A DNA stretch of 64,000 bases, from contig NZ_VTPS01000014.1 of assembly GCF_008274215.1 (NCBI RefSeq), positions 1-64,000 of the forward strand. Reading direction: 5' to 3'. This document shows positions 1 through 9,818 of this stretch, one piece after another. Origin of the DNA: Calorimonas adulescens (GTDB taxonomy: Bacteria > Bacillota > Thermoanaerobacteria > Thermoanaerobacterales > UBA4877). Both the position numbers and the translations under genes were made by a program. How positions within the stretch are numbered: the stretch's first letter is position 1; every line of letters starts with the position of its first letter. Below the pieces are notes generated by a model, which saw only the letters and a list, made by a program, of their open reading frames with translations, did no database searches and was not told the DNA's origin.

Positions 1-69
1 AACAAGTTGCATGCAAAGATACAAAATGAACGCATCGGAAAACCGCTTCACGAGCTAAAAACAGCCTAA
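1..69 (+). CDS. C-terminal end of an unidentified protein (truncated by window start)
   Basis: Frame 1 is open from the window edge for 22 codons and ends with TAA at 67-69. The last residues read GKPLHELKTA. A structured region with a T-rich 3' end follows at 116-176, fitting the end of a plus-strand gene. The visible part is too short to name a family, and it could be chance coding. Confidence 0.35.
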   Translation, partial: NKLHAKIQNERIGKPLHELKTA

Positions 70-115
70 TATATTCAAAAAAAGCCCTACCATAGGGGGC
101 TTATTTAAGTATACC

Positions 116-176
116 CAAAAACAGCTAACCGGGGGGAAAGCCCATGTTCCCTTTAAAATTTTGAAGCTGTTTTTTA
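116..176 (+). terminator. Probable terminator of the upstream plus-strand gene
   Basis: Outer arms AACAGCT and AGCTGTT enclose a loop with its own GGGAA/TTCCC pairing, followed by a T-rich run. The long structured loop is unusual for a simple terminator, but I recognise no known riboswitch in it. Confidence 0.45.
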
Positions 177-193
177 TTTTTTATCCAAAAAAG

Positions 194-235
194 GGGAGTG
201 CCGCTAACACTTAAATAGTGTTTTGCGACACTCCC
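194..235 (-). terminator. Rho-independent terminator of the peptide-binding protein gene
   Basis: GGGAGTG and CGC on one side pair with GCG and CACTCCC on the other, with an inner AACACT/AGTGTT stem. On the minus strand it is followed by TTTTTT. It lies directly after the stop codon at 241. Confidence 0.8.
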
Positions 236-240
236 TTTCA

Positions 241-1884
241 TCACTTCCAGTATGCATACCTGAAAAATTTAAACTCCAATGGGGTGGCAATATAGCCCGT
301 CAGTCCTGGCTTTACAACCAAATTTTCAGAGTAGAAATATATAGGCCCTACAGGAAATTCTTTCATAAGGAGTGCATCAGCCTTGTGCATGGCATCCATT
401 CTGACCTTCTCGTCAGACTGGGTCCTGGCAATATTGACATAATCATCGTATTCCTTGTTGCTCCAGTGCGGATTATTGTTCGCACTTCCTGTCGACAGAA
501 GTTCAAGCATACCAAGAGGATCTATATAATCGGCAATATATCCATCCCTGGCTATATCAAAATCTCCCTGCCTTCTCGTGTCAAGAAATACATTCCATTC
601 CTCCTGTTTTAATTCAATATCTATACCAAGGTTTTGCTTCCACATCTGCTGTATAGCCTCAGCTATCTGTTTGTGCGTTTCACTGGTGTTAAATGTATAT
701 GTGAGCTTTGGGAACCCCTTGCCATCCGGATAACCCGCTTCCTTTAATAGCTCCCTTGCCTTTTCTACGTTGGCTTTTGTTGTATCATAGAAGTCCCCGC
801 CAACTTTCCTGAAGTCCTGAGATGGATCAACATCAGGGAGGCCATAGGGTACAAATGCACCGGCAGGAACTTCGCCGCCCTTTGTTATGTTTTCCACTAT
901 CGCCTTTCTGTCAATAGCCAGCGTCAGAGCTTCCCTCACCCTCGGGTCATCTAAGGGTTTTTTGTTTACATTATAGCTCAAATAATAGGTACCAATGGTA
1001 GGTACAGATATCAAATAGCCCTCATCCTTCAGCCTGGATAGTTCTTGAGCCGGTGGGTTGTCCATAAGGTCTACCTGACCTGACTCAAAGGCAGAAAGGG
1101 CAGTGTTTTCATCAGCTATTTCAGTGAAAATCAGCTTATTGAGTTTTACATTTTGCGCATCCCAGTAGTTAGGATTTTTTACAAATTCGATAGTGTCATT
1201 ATGCACCCATTTGACCATCTGAAATGGTCCATTGCCAATATAGGTCTCAGGATGCATGGCCCATCCCTCAGGGTCTTTCTCTACCATATCCTGTCTTACA
1301 GGTACAAGCTCATGCCTCGAAAATATCTGGAGTATATATGCAGTAGGAGCCTTCAGGGTGACCTGCAGCGTCTTGTCATCTAAGGCTTTTATACCCACAT
1401 CATCCCAGCTTGCTTTTCCGTTATAGTATTCTTCTGCATTCTTTACATAGAAAAGGTTATACGCATAGTGTGCCCCCACACTGGGGTCCAATGTTCTCTT
1501 CCATGAATACACAAAGTCATTAGCAGTCACCGGCTTGCCGTCATACCATTTTGCATTTTGCCTTATATGGAATGTCCATATAAGTCCATCTTGAGATACA
1601 TCCCATTTCTCAGCTATGGCAGGTTCTATGACATTTTTCTCATTATGTCTTACCAGTGCCTCAAAGTTGTTATATATCACCTGATCACCGGGAATCTCGC
1701 TGCAAAATGCAGGATCCACACTCTGTGGCTCTGCACCAAGGTTGTATACAAGCGTATCCTTTACCTGCTCCGTCTGCTGAGTCTCCTGTGGTTTTTTCTC
1801 AGGTGCCTGTTGGTTTGCAGAACATCCTGCCACAAGGGTTATGGAAAGAATTGTTACAATCAGAAATATAAAAATCCTCCTCAT
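241..1884 (-). CDS. Peptide ABC transporter substrate-binding lipoprotein (OppA/DppA family)
   Basis: Extracytoplasmic solute-binding protein (SBP family 5) that captures oligopeptides or dipeptides and delivers them to an ABC permease. The 547-residue length is normal for the family. A type II signal peptide with lipobox LVAGC (Cys about residue 21) precedes a low-complexity Gln/Lys/Thr linker, then the SBP_bac_5 fold with the family-typical stretch AEKWDVSQDGLIWTFHIR near residues 90-107. The ATG has a GGAGGGG Shine-Dalgarno site at good spacing. No permease or ATPase genes adjoin. The gene lies 25 nt downstream of the isoaspartyl dipeptidase gene and is probably co-transcribed with it, suggesting uptake and cleavage of (iso)aspartyl peptides. 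Substrate range is inferred. Confidence 0.9.
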   Translation of the reverse strand: MRRIFIFLIVTILSITLVAGCSANQQAPEKKPQETQQTEQVKDTLVYNLGAEPQSVDPAFCSEIPGDQVIYNNFEALVRHNEKNVIEPAIAEKWDVSQDGLIWTFHIRQNAKWYDGKPVTANDFVYSWKRTLDPSVGAHYAYNLFYVKNAEEYYNGKASWDDVGIKALDDKTLQVTLKAPTAYILQIFSRHELVPVRQDMVEKDPEGWAMHPETYIGNGPFQMVKWVHNDTIEFVKNPNYWDAQNVKLNKLIFTEIADENTALSAFESGQVDLMDNPPAQELSRLKDEGYLISVPTIGTYYLSYNVNKKPLDDPRVREALTLAIDRKAIVENITKGGEVPAGAFVPYGLPDVDPSQDFRKVGGDFYDTTKANVEKARELLKEAGYPDGKGFPKLTYTFNTSETHKQIAEAIQQMWKQNLGIDIELKQEEWNVFLDTRRQGDFDIARDGYIADYIDPLGMLELLSTGSANNNPHWSNKEYDDYVNIARTQSDEKVRMDAMHKADALLMKEFPVGPIYFYSENLVVKPGLTGYIATPLEFKFFRYAYWK

Positions 1885-1909
1885 TAAATTTACCCCTCCT
1901 TGTTACCAT

Positions 1910-3073
1910 CTATTCAAATGTACCTTTAACTACGGCCTGGCCATTTTCCACCATCAGCCTGCCTCTTGCAAATACCATCTCAATACCCATGCTGTCATCC
2001 AAAACTACAATATCAGCATCAGAACCTGCCGATATGCTCCCCTTTTCAGGGTATACCCTCAGCCTCTTCGCCACATTGGCTGTTATTATTGAGACTGCTT
2101 CTGACATATTCATGCCATCCCTCACCATGCATATAAACTCCTCATAGAGCGTATGACAGTCCGCCACCATGAGCCCTTTTACCTCTCTCTTTTCATTGAA
2201 GAGAGGCATACTTCCGTTCCCGTCAGAGCTCATAGTGATATTCTCCAATGGTATACCGTTCTCAAGATATGTCCTCACTGCTTCTGACGGCTTTACCGAT
2301 CCGTCTGCGTCAGTTTTTGGTGATACTCCTGAAGTGATGTCAATATATCCGCCAATCCTCCCCCAACCTATACCACACTCCAGCAGAGTCCTGCTCCTGT
2401 TCATATGAGTTGGAACAAACTGCGTTACAGGTATCTCTGTATCCTCCACTATCTCAAACAGCATGGATAATGCCCTCTCACCGCTGCCTACATGCAAATG
2501 CACTATGCCGGCCTTACCTGAGAGCATACCTCCTACTCTGGCCTCTGCCGCAATCCGTTTTAACTCCTCTATAGTAGGTTGGGAGGAACGATGATCGGAT
2601 ATGGCAATCTCACCTGCCCCTATCACTTTGTCGATCAGGATGATATCACTCCTGATACTGCCCGTTATTGTGCATGTAGGTACCTGATAGCATCCCGTAT
2701 AGATATATGAGGTAAGCCCTTCTGACTCAAGACCCCTTGCCTTAGCCAGAAGGCTTTCCATATGTCTTGTAATCCCATCAGTACCCAGGAGCCCGGCCAC
2801 AGTGGTTATGCCGGAGGTGGTGAGATCGGACAGCATTATCTCTGGTGTCCTGGATGCATAGCCTGCCTCTCCGCCTCCCCCTATTATATGCACATGCTGA
2901 TCTATGAACCCAGGCAGGGCCGTCTTACCGTTCAAGTTATATTCTTCAATCTCCAGCCCTGTAATGTTTATATCTTTTTCCACCAAAGCTATCCTCTCAC
3001 CTGCTATGAGTATATCTCTAATACCTAAATCTTCCGGGGCAAAAACATGGGCATTCTTTAGCAGTTTGAACAT
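1910..3073 (-). CDS. iadA: Isoaspartyl dipeptidase (beta-aspartyl dipeptidase, metallo-type)
   Basis: Amidohydrolase-superfamily enzyme that hydrolyses beta-linked isoaspartyl dipeptides left by proteolysis of damaged proteins. The 387-residue length matches the family. The metal motif DQHVH lies near residue 58, followed by the family-typical GGGGEAG loop. YTGCYQVP, HLHVGSGERAL, PTHMNRSR and SSDGNGS contain further expected metal and substrate residues. The C-terminus has the usual beta-sandwich segment with SDADIVVLDD. It is upstream of the peptide-binding protein gene and downstream of a sigma-54 activator gene; a -24/-12 promoter lies 146 nt upstream of the start, so induction by that activator is likely (inference). 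Confidence 0.95.
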   Translation of the reverse strand: MFKLLKNAHVFAPEDLGIRDILIAGERIALVEKDINITGLEIEEYNLNGKTALPGFIDQHVHIIGGGGEAGYASRTPEIMLSDLTTSGITTVAGLLGTDGITRHMESLLAKARGLESEGLTSYIYTGCYQVPTCTITGSIRSDIILIDKVIGAGEIAISDHRSSQPTIEELKRIAAEARVGGMLSGKAGIVHLHVGSGERALSMLFEIVEDTEIPVTQFVPTHMNRSRTLLECGIGWGRIGGYIDITSGVSPKTDADGSVKPSEAVRTYLENGIPLENITMSSDGNGSMPLFNEKREVKGLMVADCHTLYEEFICMVRDGMNMSEAVSIITANVAKRLRVYPEKGSISAGSDADIVVLDDSMGIEMVFARGRLMVENGQAVVKGTFE

Positions 3074-3218
3074 AATTATGCGCCCTTTCTATGCCAGAAT
3101 TCTCCTGGTGAAATGCTAAAGATAAAGCTATAAAAGCACCTGTACCTGCAAGTTTTACAATATCGTCAGACTATGTCAACAGCAGTACCCCCCCCTTTCT
3201 AAGCTACCTATCACTATA

Positions 3219-3234
3219 AGCAAATTTCATGCCA
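3219..3234 (-). promoter_or_regulatory. Candidate sigma-54 (-24/-12) promoter for iadA
   Basis: The minus strand reads TGGCATGAAATTTGCT, matching TGGCAC-N5-TTGCW with one mismatch and keeping the invariant GG and GC at the correct spacing. It is oriented toward iadA and sits in the intergenic gap next to a gene for a sigma-54 activator. Confidence 0.7.
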
Positions 3235-3259
3235 AACCAAACCGCCTTAAATCCGGCAA

Positions 3260-3297
3260 AGTAATGGGGTGAAATCATATTTATTTCATCCCATTAC
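3260..3297. promoter_or_regulatory. Inverted repeat upstream of iadA, possible activator site or weak terminator
   Basis: Arms GTAATGGGGTGAAAT and ATTTCATCCCATTAC pair at 14 of 15 positions around a 7-8 nt loop. It overlaps the 3' end of the activator gene and is centred about 70 nt upstream of the predicted iadA start site. A good T-run is missing on the minus strand, so a sigma-54 enhancer role is plausible, though it could also stop transcription of the activator gene. Confidence 0.5.
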
Positions 3298-5245
3298 TGT
3301 TGTCAGTCAAATATTTTATTCCCTTTTCAGTTATCTCTGTACCCTCTATGCCCCTCTTTATTTCTATAAGGCCCAGGTCTCTAAGTCTCTTCATTATATG
3401 TCTTAACCTGTATTCGCTTATGTAGACCCCGCTGTCCGATAGTTCTTTAAACAGGGTCCGCCTGCCCATTGGCTTTTCTCTTAGAAGGTTCAAGACACGG
3501 ATAGAATCCGTATAGATATCTTCTCTGCTCAATATCCTGTCAATTTCCGTCTTCTCTGTATGAACCGGACGCATATATTGCGGCAGGTCGTCTATCTCAA
3601 CAAGGTCATCCTCTTTTACTGTACAGAGATACTCTACCACGTTCTCCAGTTCCCTGACATTACCCGGCCATGGATATTCTTCAATAAGTTTCATGGCCTC
3701 TCTGCTGATCCTGAGATGCCTGCCACGTTTTATCATGAAATGTCTTATTAACGGGAAAATATCTTCAACTCTTTCCCTCAATGGGGGTATCCTGATAAGG
3801 AGAACATTCAACCTGTAATAAAGGTCCTCCCTGAACTTTCCTGCCTCTATCAGCTTTACAAGTTCCCTGTTGGTGGCTGCTATCACCCTTACATCGATGG
3901 GTATGACCTTTAAGCCTCCCACCCTCCGTATCTGTTTTTCCTGGAGTACACGCAGCAGTCTTGCCTGCAGTTCCAGCGGTGCATCTCCTATTTCATCCAG
4001 GAAAATTGTGCCGCCATGAGCTTCTTCAAAAAGGCCTATTTTCCCTCCCCTCTTAGCTCCTGTGAAGGCACCCTCCTCATACCCAAAAAGTTCACTTTCC
4101 AGAAGATTTGAAGGTATGGAGGCAAAATTAACAGCTACAAAGGGCATATTTTTCCTCTCTGACATATTGTGTATTGCCTGGGCCACAAGTTCTTTGCCTG
4201 TGCCCGACTCCCCCAGGATCAATACAGTGGAGTCACTCTTAGCTATTTTCTCCGCCAACTTTACTGTATTTGTCATACTCCTGCTCTCGGTAACTATATC
4301 ACGTACCGTATACTTAGCTATATTGCCGTGTTCTGCAAGCTTCAGGCGCAGCTTCCTCTCCATTTCCCTTATCTCTGACACATCCTTTAAGGCATACAGG
4401 GTCATTTCCCCCAAACGCTTTGAGCTTATCACGACCTCCCTGCCATTAAAGTTATACACCCCTCCGTCAAGCAAACCACCTCTAATGCCCAATCTCGCCA
4501 TTATTGTTTGTAGAGGCATACTCTTAAGATCTATATCTCCAATAAACCTCTTCGCCACAGGGTTTAATAACTCTATATAGCCATTATTACCTGTCACCAT
4601 TATGCCTTCATCAATCGTATTTAAGACAGCCTCCAGCTGCAGCGAGTTATAGGTAGCCTCTCTTGTTATCTCCACTATATCCTTTATATATTTTACGGAA
4701 ACCATATTGCTCTTTATATTTAAAAGGTTAAAGCGCTGAAGCAATTCATATATGGTGGATATGTCAAGCGTCCTTACACCTATATCTATAAAGGACCTTA
4801 TACCCTCGGGTACAAGCTGCGGTTCACCAGGTGTCACCACATAGTCAAAGCCCTCGCTTATTTGACGGCCTGGCCAGTATGGTATAAAACTAAGGTAATC
4901 AAAACCCAAATTTTTTAATAGCTCTATGGTCTCCATTGTTGACGCCTCAAGGTCATTGACCAAAAGTACTCTGCTTCCAGGTGGTACGGCAAAGAGCCTG
5001 CTTAGCTCCTTGTAGTTTATCGATCTCCTTGCCACAATAATGGGGGTACCTTCCTCTATATGACCTATAACAGCATTATAAACAGCATCGCTACTTATAA
5101 GTATAAGGTCGTCACACAATGAATCAGGTATGCCCCCCTCTACTGATAAGCCCTTTATCTCGATGGAATCTCCAATAAAATCCCTTAGCTGCCTTATCAG
5201 TATTTTCAATGTGTTTTCCCCCTGGCTTAACACAGTAACCCCCAT
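3281..5245 (-). CDS. Sigma-54-dependent transcriptional activator, PrpR-type N-terminus, winged-helix C-terminus
   Basis: 654-residue activator of sigma-54 RNA polymerase. The N-terminal ~200 residues resemble the PrpR ligand-binding domain, with the repeated Rossmann-like features of that family. A PAS-like domain follows (about 205-300). The AAA+ module carries Walker A GESGTGKE, the sigma-54 contact loop GAFTGA and Walker [12 protein letters not shown]. After the AAA+ domain the DNA-binding end is not an evident Fis-type helix-turn-helix; the last ~75 residues look like a winged helix ([20 protein letters not shown]). I place the start at 5245, where GGAGG lies 7-8 nt upstream, rather than an ATG 30 nt earlier. 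It follows prsA by 39 nt. Likely target is the iadA/peptide-binding operon just downstream. Confidence 0.9.
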   Translation of the reverse strand: MGVTVLSQGENTLKILIRQLRDFIGDSIEIKGLSVEGGIPDSLCDDLILISSDAVYNAVIGHIEEGTPIIVARRSINYKELSRLFAVPPGSRVLLVNDLEASTMETIELLKNLGFDYLSFIPYWPGRQISEGFDYVVTPGEPQLVPEGIRSFIDIGVRTLDISTIYELLQRFNLLNIKSNMVSVKYIKDIVEITREATYNSLQLEAVLNTIDEGIMVTGNNGYIELLNPVAKRFIGDIDLKSMPLQTIMARLGIRGGLLDGGVYNFNGREVVISSKRLGEMTLYALKDVSEIREMERKLRLKLAEHGNIAKYTVRDIVTESRSMTNTVKLAEKIAKSDSTVLILGESGTGKELVAQAIHNMSERKNMPFVAVNFASIPSNLLESELFGYEEGAFTGAKRGGKIGLFEEAHGGTIFLDEIGDAPLELQARLLRVLQEKQIRRVGGLKVIPIDVRVIAATNRELVKLIEAGKFREDLYYRLNVLLIRIPPLRERVEDIFPLIRHFMIKRGRHLRISREAMKLIEEYPWPGNVRELENVVEYLCTVKEDDLVEIDDLPQYMRPVHTEKTEIDRILSREDIYTDSIRVLNLLREKPMGRRTLFKELSDSGVYISEYRLRHIMKRLRDLGLIEIKRGIEGTEITEKGIKYLTDNSNGMK

Positions 5246-5284
5246 AAAAACCTCCTTGTTTAGAAAGGCTACCATTATGGTAGC

Positions 5285-6271
5285 CTACATATTCTCAGGA
5301 TACTTCTTTATATCAGCACTGGTCTTCCAATCCTCAATCAACTGGCTGAACTTTTCATCCCTTTTATTGGAAAGCACAAGGTCTTTAATCTCAGCCTTTA
5401 CCTCGTCAAATGGCTTTACCGGATATACCTTTTTATCAGAAACCTTTATAATATGATAACCATCGTTTGCCTTTATGAGGCTGGATATCTCGCCAGGCTG
5501 CAAAGCAAAAGCAGCTATGCTTATCTCTGTGGGCTGTTCGTAATAGGTAAACTCCCCAAGGCTTCCTCCATTATCCTTTGTAGCCTCGTCTTCCGAATAC
5601 TGTTTGGCCAGAGCGGCAAAGTCCTCCCCAGCTTTTGCCTTTTTAAGCACCTCTTCCGCTTTTGCCTTATCTGTTATGAGTATATGGGCAGCAGTCACCG
5701 TGTCGGGCTGGGTCTTGTAATCCGCCTGGTGCTGGTTGAAATACTGTCTTACCTCTTCATCGGTCACCTTGACGTCTGCTGTGGTCTTTTCCCACAGCTT
5801 GTACTGAAGGAGCTGTACCCGCATCAGGCTCGTATAAAACTCTTCAGATACCTTCTGGCTGTCCAGGTATTCCTTGAACTTTTCATCACCACCAAAGGCA
5901 CTTTTAACTGAATCGATGTGGGACTTCAGCTCATCCTGAAATTCCTTGGAATTGACATCTATATTATTCTTCTTGGCTTGCTGGTTTAATATTGTCTCAT
6001 ATATCATCTCATCTAAGACATTCTCTTTTAATATATCTATCATCTTCTTGCCCTGAGACTCTGTCTCCCAATATTTCTCATCCACATTGGGTTGTGCCTC
6101 ATAGGACTTCTTATAGTTATTAAGTGTCTCATCAAAGGCAGACTTCTTTATATCCTCTCCATTTACTGTTGCAACAACCTTGTCCTGCGGCTTGCTGGAG
6201 CATGCAGCCAACCCCATAACCAAGACAAACACAAGACCTAATAAAAGTATCTTTTTTTTCAATCCCACCAC
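5285..6271 (-). CDS. prsA: Peptidyl-prolyl isomerase foldase lipoprotein (PrsA family)
   Basis: Membrane-anchored extracytoplasmic foldase that assists secreted proteins after Sec export. The signal peptide ends in lipobox GLAAC, the N-terminal SurA-like chaperone region spans about residues 30-185, and a parvulin (PPIC rotamase) domain follows near 190-285 with AAHILI and NGGSLGEF. The 328-residue length is typical. Upstream in-frame starts are GTG 6271, GTG 6268 and TTG 6262; GGGGAG lies 8 nt before the TTG, so the real start may be 6262. It is the last gene of a pth-mfd-prsA run, 31 nt after mfd, and is followed by the sigma-54 activator. Confidence 0.92.
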   Translation of the reverse strand: MVGLKKKILLLGLVFVLVMGLAACSSKPQDKVVATVNGEDIKKSAFDETLNNYKKSYEAQPNVDEKYWETESQGKKMIDILKENVLDEMIYETILNQQAKKNNIDVNSKEFQDELKSHIDSVKSAFGGDEKFKEYLDSQKVSEEFYTSLMRVQLLQYKLWEKTTADVKVTDEEVRQYFNQHQADYKTQPDTVTAAHILITDKAKAEEVLKKAKAGEDFAALAKQYSEDEATKDNGGSLGEFTYYEQPTEISIAAFALQPGEISSLIKANDGYHIIKVSDKKVYPVKPFDEVKAEIKDLVLSNKRDEKFSQLIEDWKTSADIKKYPENM

Positions 6272-6302
6272 TCCCCATTAGTAATGACTCTATTATACAC
6301 CA

Positions 6303-9300
6303 TCACACTGCAACCTTCAAATCCTCTATTTCTTTTAATACCTTTAAGAAATCCTCCAGTCTGCTCAAAACCTCATCTTCACGCCTGCTTTTTAATTTCA
6401 AGGTAAAATATGGGGGTTCCGTAGCTGAATAAAGAACGTCCATGCATTTCGCCATCACCTTGCTTATATACTCAATATCTGACCCTTTTTCCTCCGAAAT
6501 CCTCACTATGATGCTGTCGCCTTTCTGTTCTATGGATGGTATCTTAAGTAGCCTGGCAATAGACTTCATATATGCAATTTTTATGAGGTTTAAAACGGGT
6601 CCAGGTATATCCCCAAACCTGTCTATAAGCTCCTCCTGTATATCTATCACATCCTCTGGGGACTCTATAGATGCCATCTTTTTATACATCTCTATACGGA
6701 GTGCCTCCTCTCCTATATATTCATCGTCTATATAGGCATTTACATCAAGATCTATAGTAGTATCCACCTCTCTGCCTACCTTTTCTCCCTTGAGTTTCCT
6801 TATGGCCTCTTCCATCATCTTAAAGTACAGGTCATAACCAACAGCCATCATATGCCCATGCTGCTCAGGCCCCAACAGGTTTCCCGCACCCCTTATCTCT
6901 AAGTCCCTCATGGCCAATTTAAATCCTGATCCAAACTCTGTAAACTCTCTTATGGCCTTGAGCCTTTTCTCAGCCTCTTCTGAAAGCACCTTATCCTTAT
7001 CATAAGTAAAATAGGCATAGGCCAACCTGTTGGAACGGCCTACCCTGCCTCTCAACTGGTAGAGTTGGGCCAGGCCCATCCTGTCTGCATCCTTTATGAT
7101 AATTGTATTTACATTCTGTATGTCAAGTCCCGTCTCAATAATAGTGGTACAGACCAGAACGTCGTACTCCCTGTTATAAAAGGCCTTCATCACTTTCTCC
7201 AGTTCCCTCTCAGACATCTTTCCATGGGCCACACATACCCTGGCCTCCGGCACGAGGTTTCTGAGCCGCTCTGCCATTTTGGCTATGTCATAAACCCTGT
7301 TGTATAGAAAGTATACCTGTCCTCCCCTCCCAATCTCCTTTAATATGGCATCTCTGACCACCTCATCATTATACTCCAGCACGTACGTCTGCACGGGATA
7401 CCGTTCCTCTGGAGGGGTCTCAATTATACTCATATCCCTAAGGCCAATCAAAGACATGTGCATCGTCCTCGGTATGGGCGTGGCAGACAGGGTAAGCACA
7501 TCCACATTTTTGGCTATCTTCTTAAGAAGCTCCTTATGTTTTACCCCAAACCTCTGCTCTTCATCTATAATGAGAAGCCCCAGGTCTTTAAACCTTATAT
7601 CCTTCTGTAAAAGCCTGTGGGTACCTATGACGATGTCCACATCTCCAGTCCTTAACCTTTCCAATGTCTCTTTCTGCTGTTCTGGCGTCCGGAATCTGCT
7701 GAGCATATCGATAGAGACAGGAAAGTCTTTAAACCTCTCCACAAAGTTGTTGTACTGCTGTTCAGCTAAGATGGTGGTAGGACACAGGTACGCCACCTGT
7801 TTTCCATCCATCACCGCCTTGAAGGCCGCCCTTATCGCCACCTCTGTCTTTCCGTAGCCCACATCACCACAGAGGAGCCTATCCATGGGACGTGGCTTTT
7901 CCATGTCAGCCTTTACCTCTTCTATTGAGCGCAGTTGGTCAGGCGTCTCCTCATAGGGAAACCTCTCTTCAAACTCCTTCTGCCACGGTGTATCTTTGGA
8001 AAAGGCATAACCTTCTATAGTCTGGCGCACTGCATACAGCTCGACAAGTTCCTTTGCCATCTCCTCAATGCCTTTTTTGGCCCTGTCCCGCGTCTTCTGC
8101 CATTCTCCGCCACTCAGTCTGTTTACCTTGGGAGCCCTGCCCTCCTCACCCACATATTTCTGCACCAGGTCCATCTGTTCAACAGGTACATACAGTTTAT
8201 CCGACCCCGCATACTCCAGGTTCAGATAGTCCCTCGTCACACCGTCCACCTTCATTGTAACTATCCCAAGGAACCTGCCTATACCATGATTTTCATGCAC
8301 CACATAGTCCCCCGGCTTTAAATCTGAAAGTTCCAGTTTCCTGCTCTGCTGCCTCCTTGAGGGCAAGACCCTCTGCCTGGCCACCCCAAAAAGCTCTACG
8401 TCTGATACCAGAGCAAAGCCTGCCCCAGGTATCTCAAACCCCTCTGAAACACTTCCGGGCACAATGTTTATCTCATTTGCCACTATGCCATCCATATCTT
8501 CAGCATAATAGGAAAAGATGCCAAATTCATTAAGGCTCTTTGTAAGTGCGTGTCCCCTGTCGCTATTACCCGAGAGCAATACTACCGTATATGCCTTTTT
8601 CCTCCACCCCATAACCTCATCCCTGATAAGTTCAGGCCTGCCGTGAAATGGGTGCATACCCTTTACAATAAAGTCTACATTAACCTCTGGTTTTATTACA
8701 GAACTTCTGCGGAAAACTGATGATGTTATAAGTATCCTCTTTTCTGCAGAAGATAGGATTCCATTCATCGTCATCATCAGGTTGGCCTGGCCTGGGAGTA
8801 CCTCACCCTTTCCCAAAAGCTCGGTCAATGTCTCGCCAAAACCTCTATGCTCCAGCTCCGCCTTTTCAGACAGTCTGGAGGGTTCTATAAGGATTACAAT
8901 GGCATCATCGGACAAATAATCCACAAGGCTATAAAATTCACTGTAAAAGTAAGGCATGTACTGCTCCATACCCTCAAAATAGGTGCCCAGGTTGAAGTTT
9001 ATAAGCCTCTCCTCTATCTTCTTCCTAAGCCTATCCTGTACATTGGGAAGCTTCAGTCTTCCCATCTGTGAGGAAAGGTCATATGACATCTCTTTATAAG
9101 CCCTCTTAAAATCCTCAGGCCCGGCTATTATCTCCCTAGCCGGTGTTAAGTACACCTCTCTCATCTCATCAGTAGACCTCTGGGTAAGAGGGTCAAAGTA
9201 CCTTATGGAGTCCACCTCAACATCGAAAAACTCTATCCTCACTGCCTCTTTAGTATCCATCGGAAAAATGTCTATTATGTCACCCCTTACAGCAAACTGC

Positions 9301-9806
9301 CCTCTCCCTTCCACCAGAGACTCCCTCTCATACCCGAGGTATACAAGCCGATCAATCAGCTCATACATATCCATGGAATCGCCAACAGAAATATGCATTA
9401 CAGACTTCAAAAACACTTCCGGAGGCATTATCCTTTGCAGCAGTGACTCAATAGATGTACACAGCACCACATCTTCCCCTTTTACGATGTGGCTTAAAGT
9501 CTCCAGCCTCTTTGCTGTTATGTCCATACTGCTGGCCACCACGGAGTAAAAAATAAGATCTCTTTTTGGAAACATGTATACCGTGTTTTTTAAATAAAAA
9601 AGGAGATCCTCATAGATTTTTCTCATTTCGTTCTCATTCTCAGTTACTACAAGGACCTGCCTTTTGTATTCATTATTTAAAGCAGCTATCAATGGCACGG
9701 TCTGTGCAGGGGTAAGGCCTGAAACAGCTATAGGGCTTTCCCCTGATTTGATGGCATCCCTTAACCTCTCGTAGGAAGACAACCGCAAAAATGGATTAAA
9801 TGCCAA
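6303..9806 (-). CDS. mfd: Transcription-repair coupling factor Mfd
   Basis: Cytoplasmic ATP-dependent translocase that displaces RNA polymerase stalled at DNA damage and recruits UvrA. The 1167 residues show the expected order: UvrB-like N-terminal region, CarD-type RNA-polymerase-interacting domain (around 495-560, KPGDYVVHENHGIGRFLG), RecG-like helicase domains with Walker A GDVGYGKTEVA and DEEQ box, SATPIPRTMHMS, QLRGRVGRS, and the C-terminal TRCF domain. The start appears to be TTG, 12 nt after the pth stop, preceded by GGGGTGG. Translational coupling to pth is likely. Confidence 0.97.
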   Translation of the reverse strand: MAFNPFLRLSSYERLRDAIKSGESPIAVSGLTPAQTVPLIAALNNEYKRQVLVVTENENEMRKIYEDLLFYLKNTVYMFPKRDLIFYSVVASSMDITAKRLETLSHIVKGEDVVLCTSIESLLQRIMPPEVFLKSVMHISVGDSMDMYELIDRLVYLGYERESLVEGRGQFAVRGDIIDIFPMDTKEAVRIEFFDVEVDSIRYFDPLTQRSTDEMREVYLTPAREIIAGPEDFKRAYKEMSYDLSSQMGRLKLPNVQDRLRKKIEERLINFNLGTYFEGMEQYMPYFYSEFYSLVDYLSDDAIVILIEPSRLSEKAELEHRGFGETLTELLGKGEVLPGQANLMMTMNGILSSAEKRILITSSVFRRSSVIKPEVNVDFIVKGMHPFHGRPELIRDEVMGWRKKAYTVVLLSGNSDRGHALTKSLNEFGIFSYYAEDMDGIVANEINIVPGSVSEGFEIPGAGFALVSDVELFGVARQRVLPSRRQQSRKLELSDLKPGDYVVHENHGIGRFLGIVTMKVDGVTRDYLNLEYAGSDKLYVPVEQMDLVQKYVGEEGRAPKVNRLSGGEWQKTRDRAKKGIEEMAKELVELYAVRQTIEGYAFSKDTPWQKEFEERFPYEETPDQLRSIEEVKADMEKPRPMDRLLCGDVGYGKTEVAIRAAFKAVMDGKQVAYLCPTTILAEQQYNNFVERFKDFPVSIDMLSRFRTPEQQKETLERLRTGDVDIVIGTHRLLQKDIRFKDLGLLIIDEEQRFGVKHKELLKKIAKNVDVLTLSATPIPRTMHMSLIGLRDMSIIETPPEERYPVQTYVLEYNDEVVRDAILKEIGRGGQVYFLYNRVYDIAKMAERLRNLVPEARVCVAHGKMSERELEKVMKAFYNREYDVLVCTTIIETGLDIQNVNTIIIKDADRMGLAQLYQLRGRVGRSNRLAYAYFTYDKDKVLSEEAEKRLKAIREFTEFGSGFKLAMRDLEIRGAGNLLGPEQHGHMMAVGYDLYFKMMEEAIRKLKGEKVGREVDTTIDLDVNAYIDDEYIGEEALRIEMYKKMASIESPEDVIDIQEELIDRFGDIPGPVLNLIKIAYMKSIARLLKIPSIEQKGDSIIVRISEEKGSDIEYISKVMAKCMDVLYSATEPPYFTLKLKSRREDEVLSRLEDFLKVLKEIEDLKVAV

Positions 9807-9818
9807 ATTACCACCCCG

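Noticed and set aside
9686-9706. TGGCAC-N5-GTGCA sigma-54-like match
   Set aside because: Lies inside mfd, has a mismatch at -12 and no gene start downstream.
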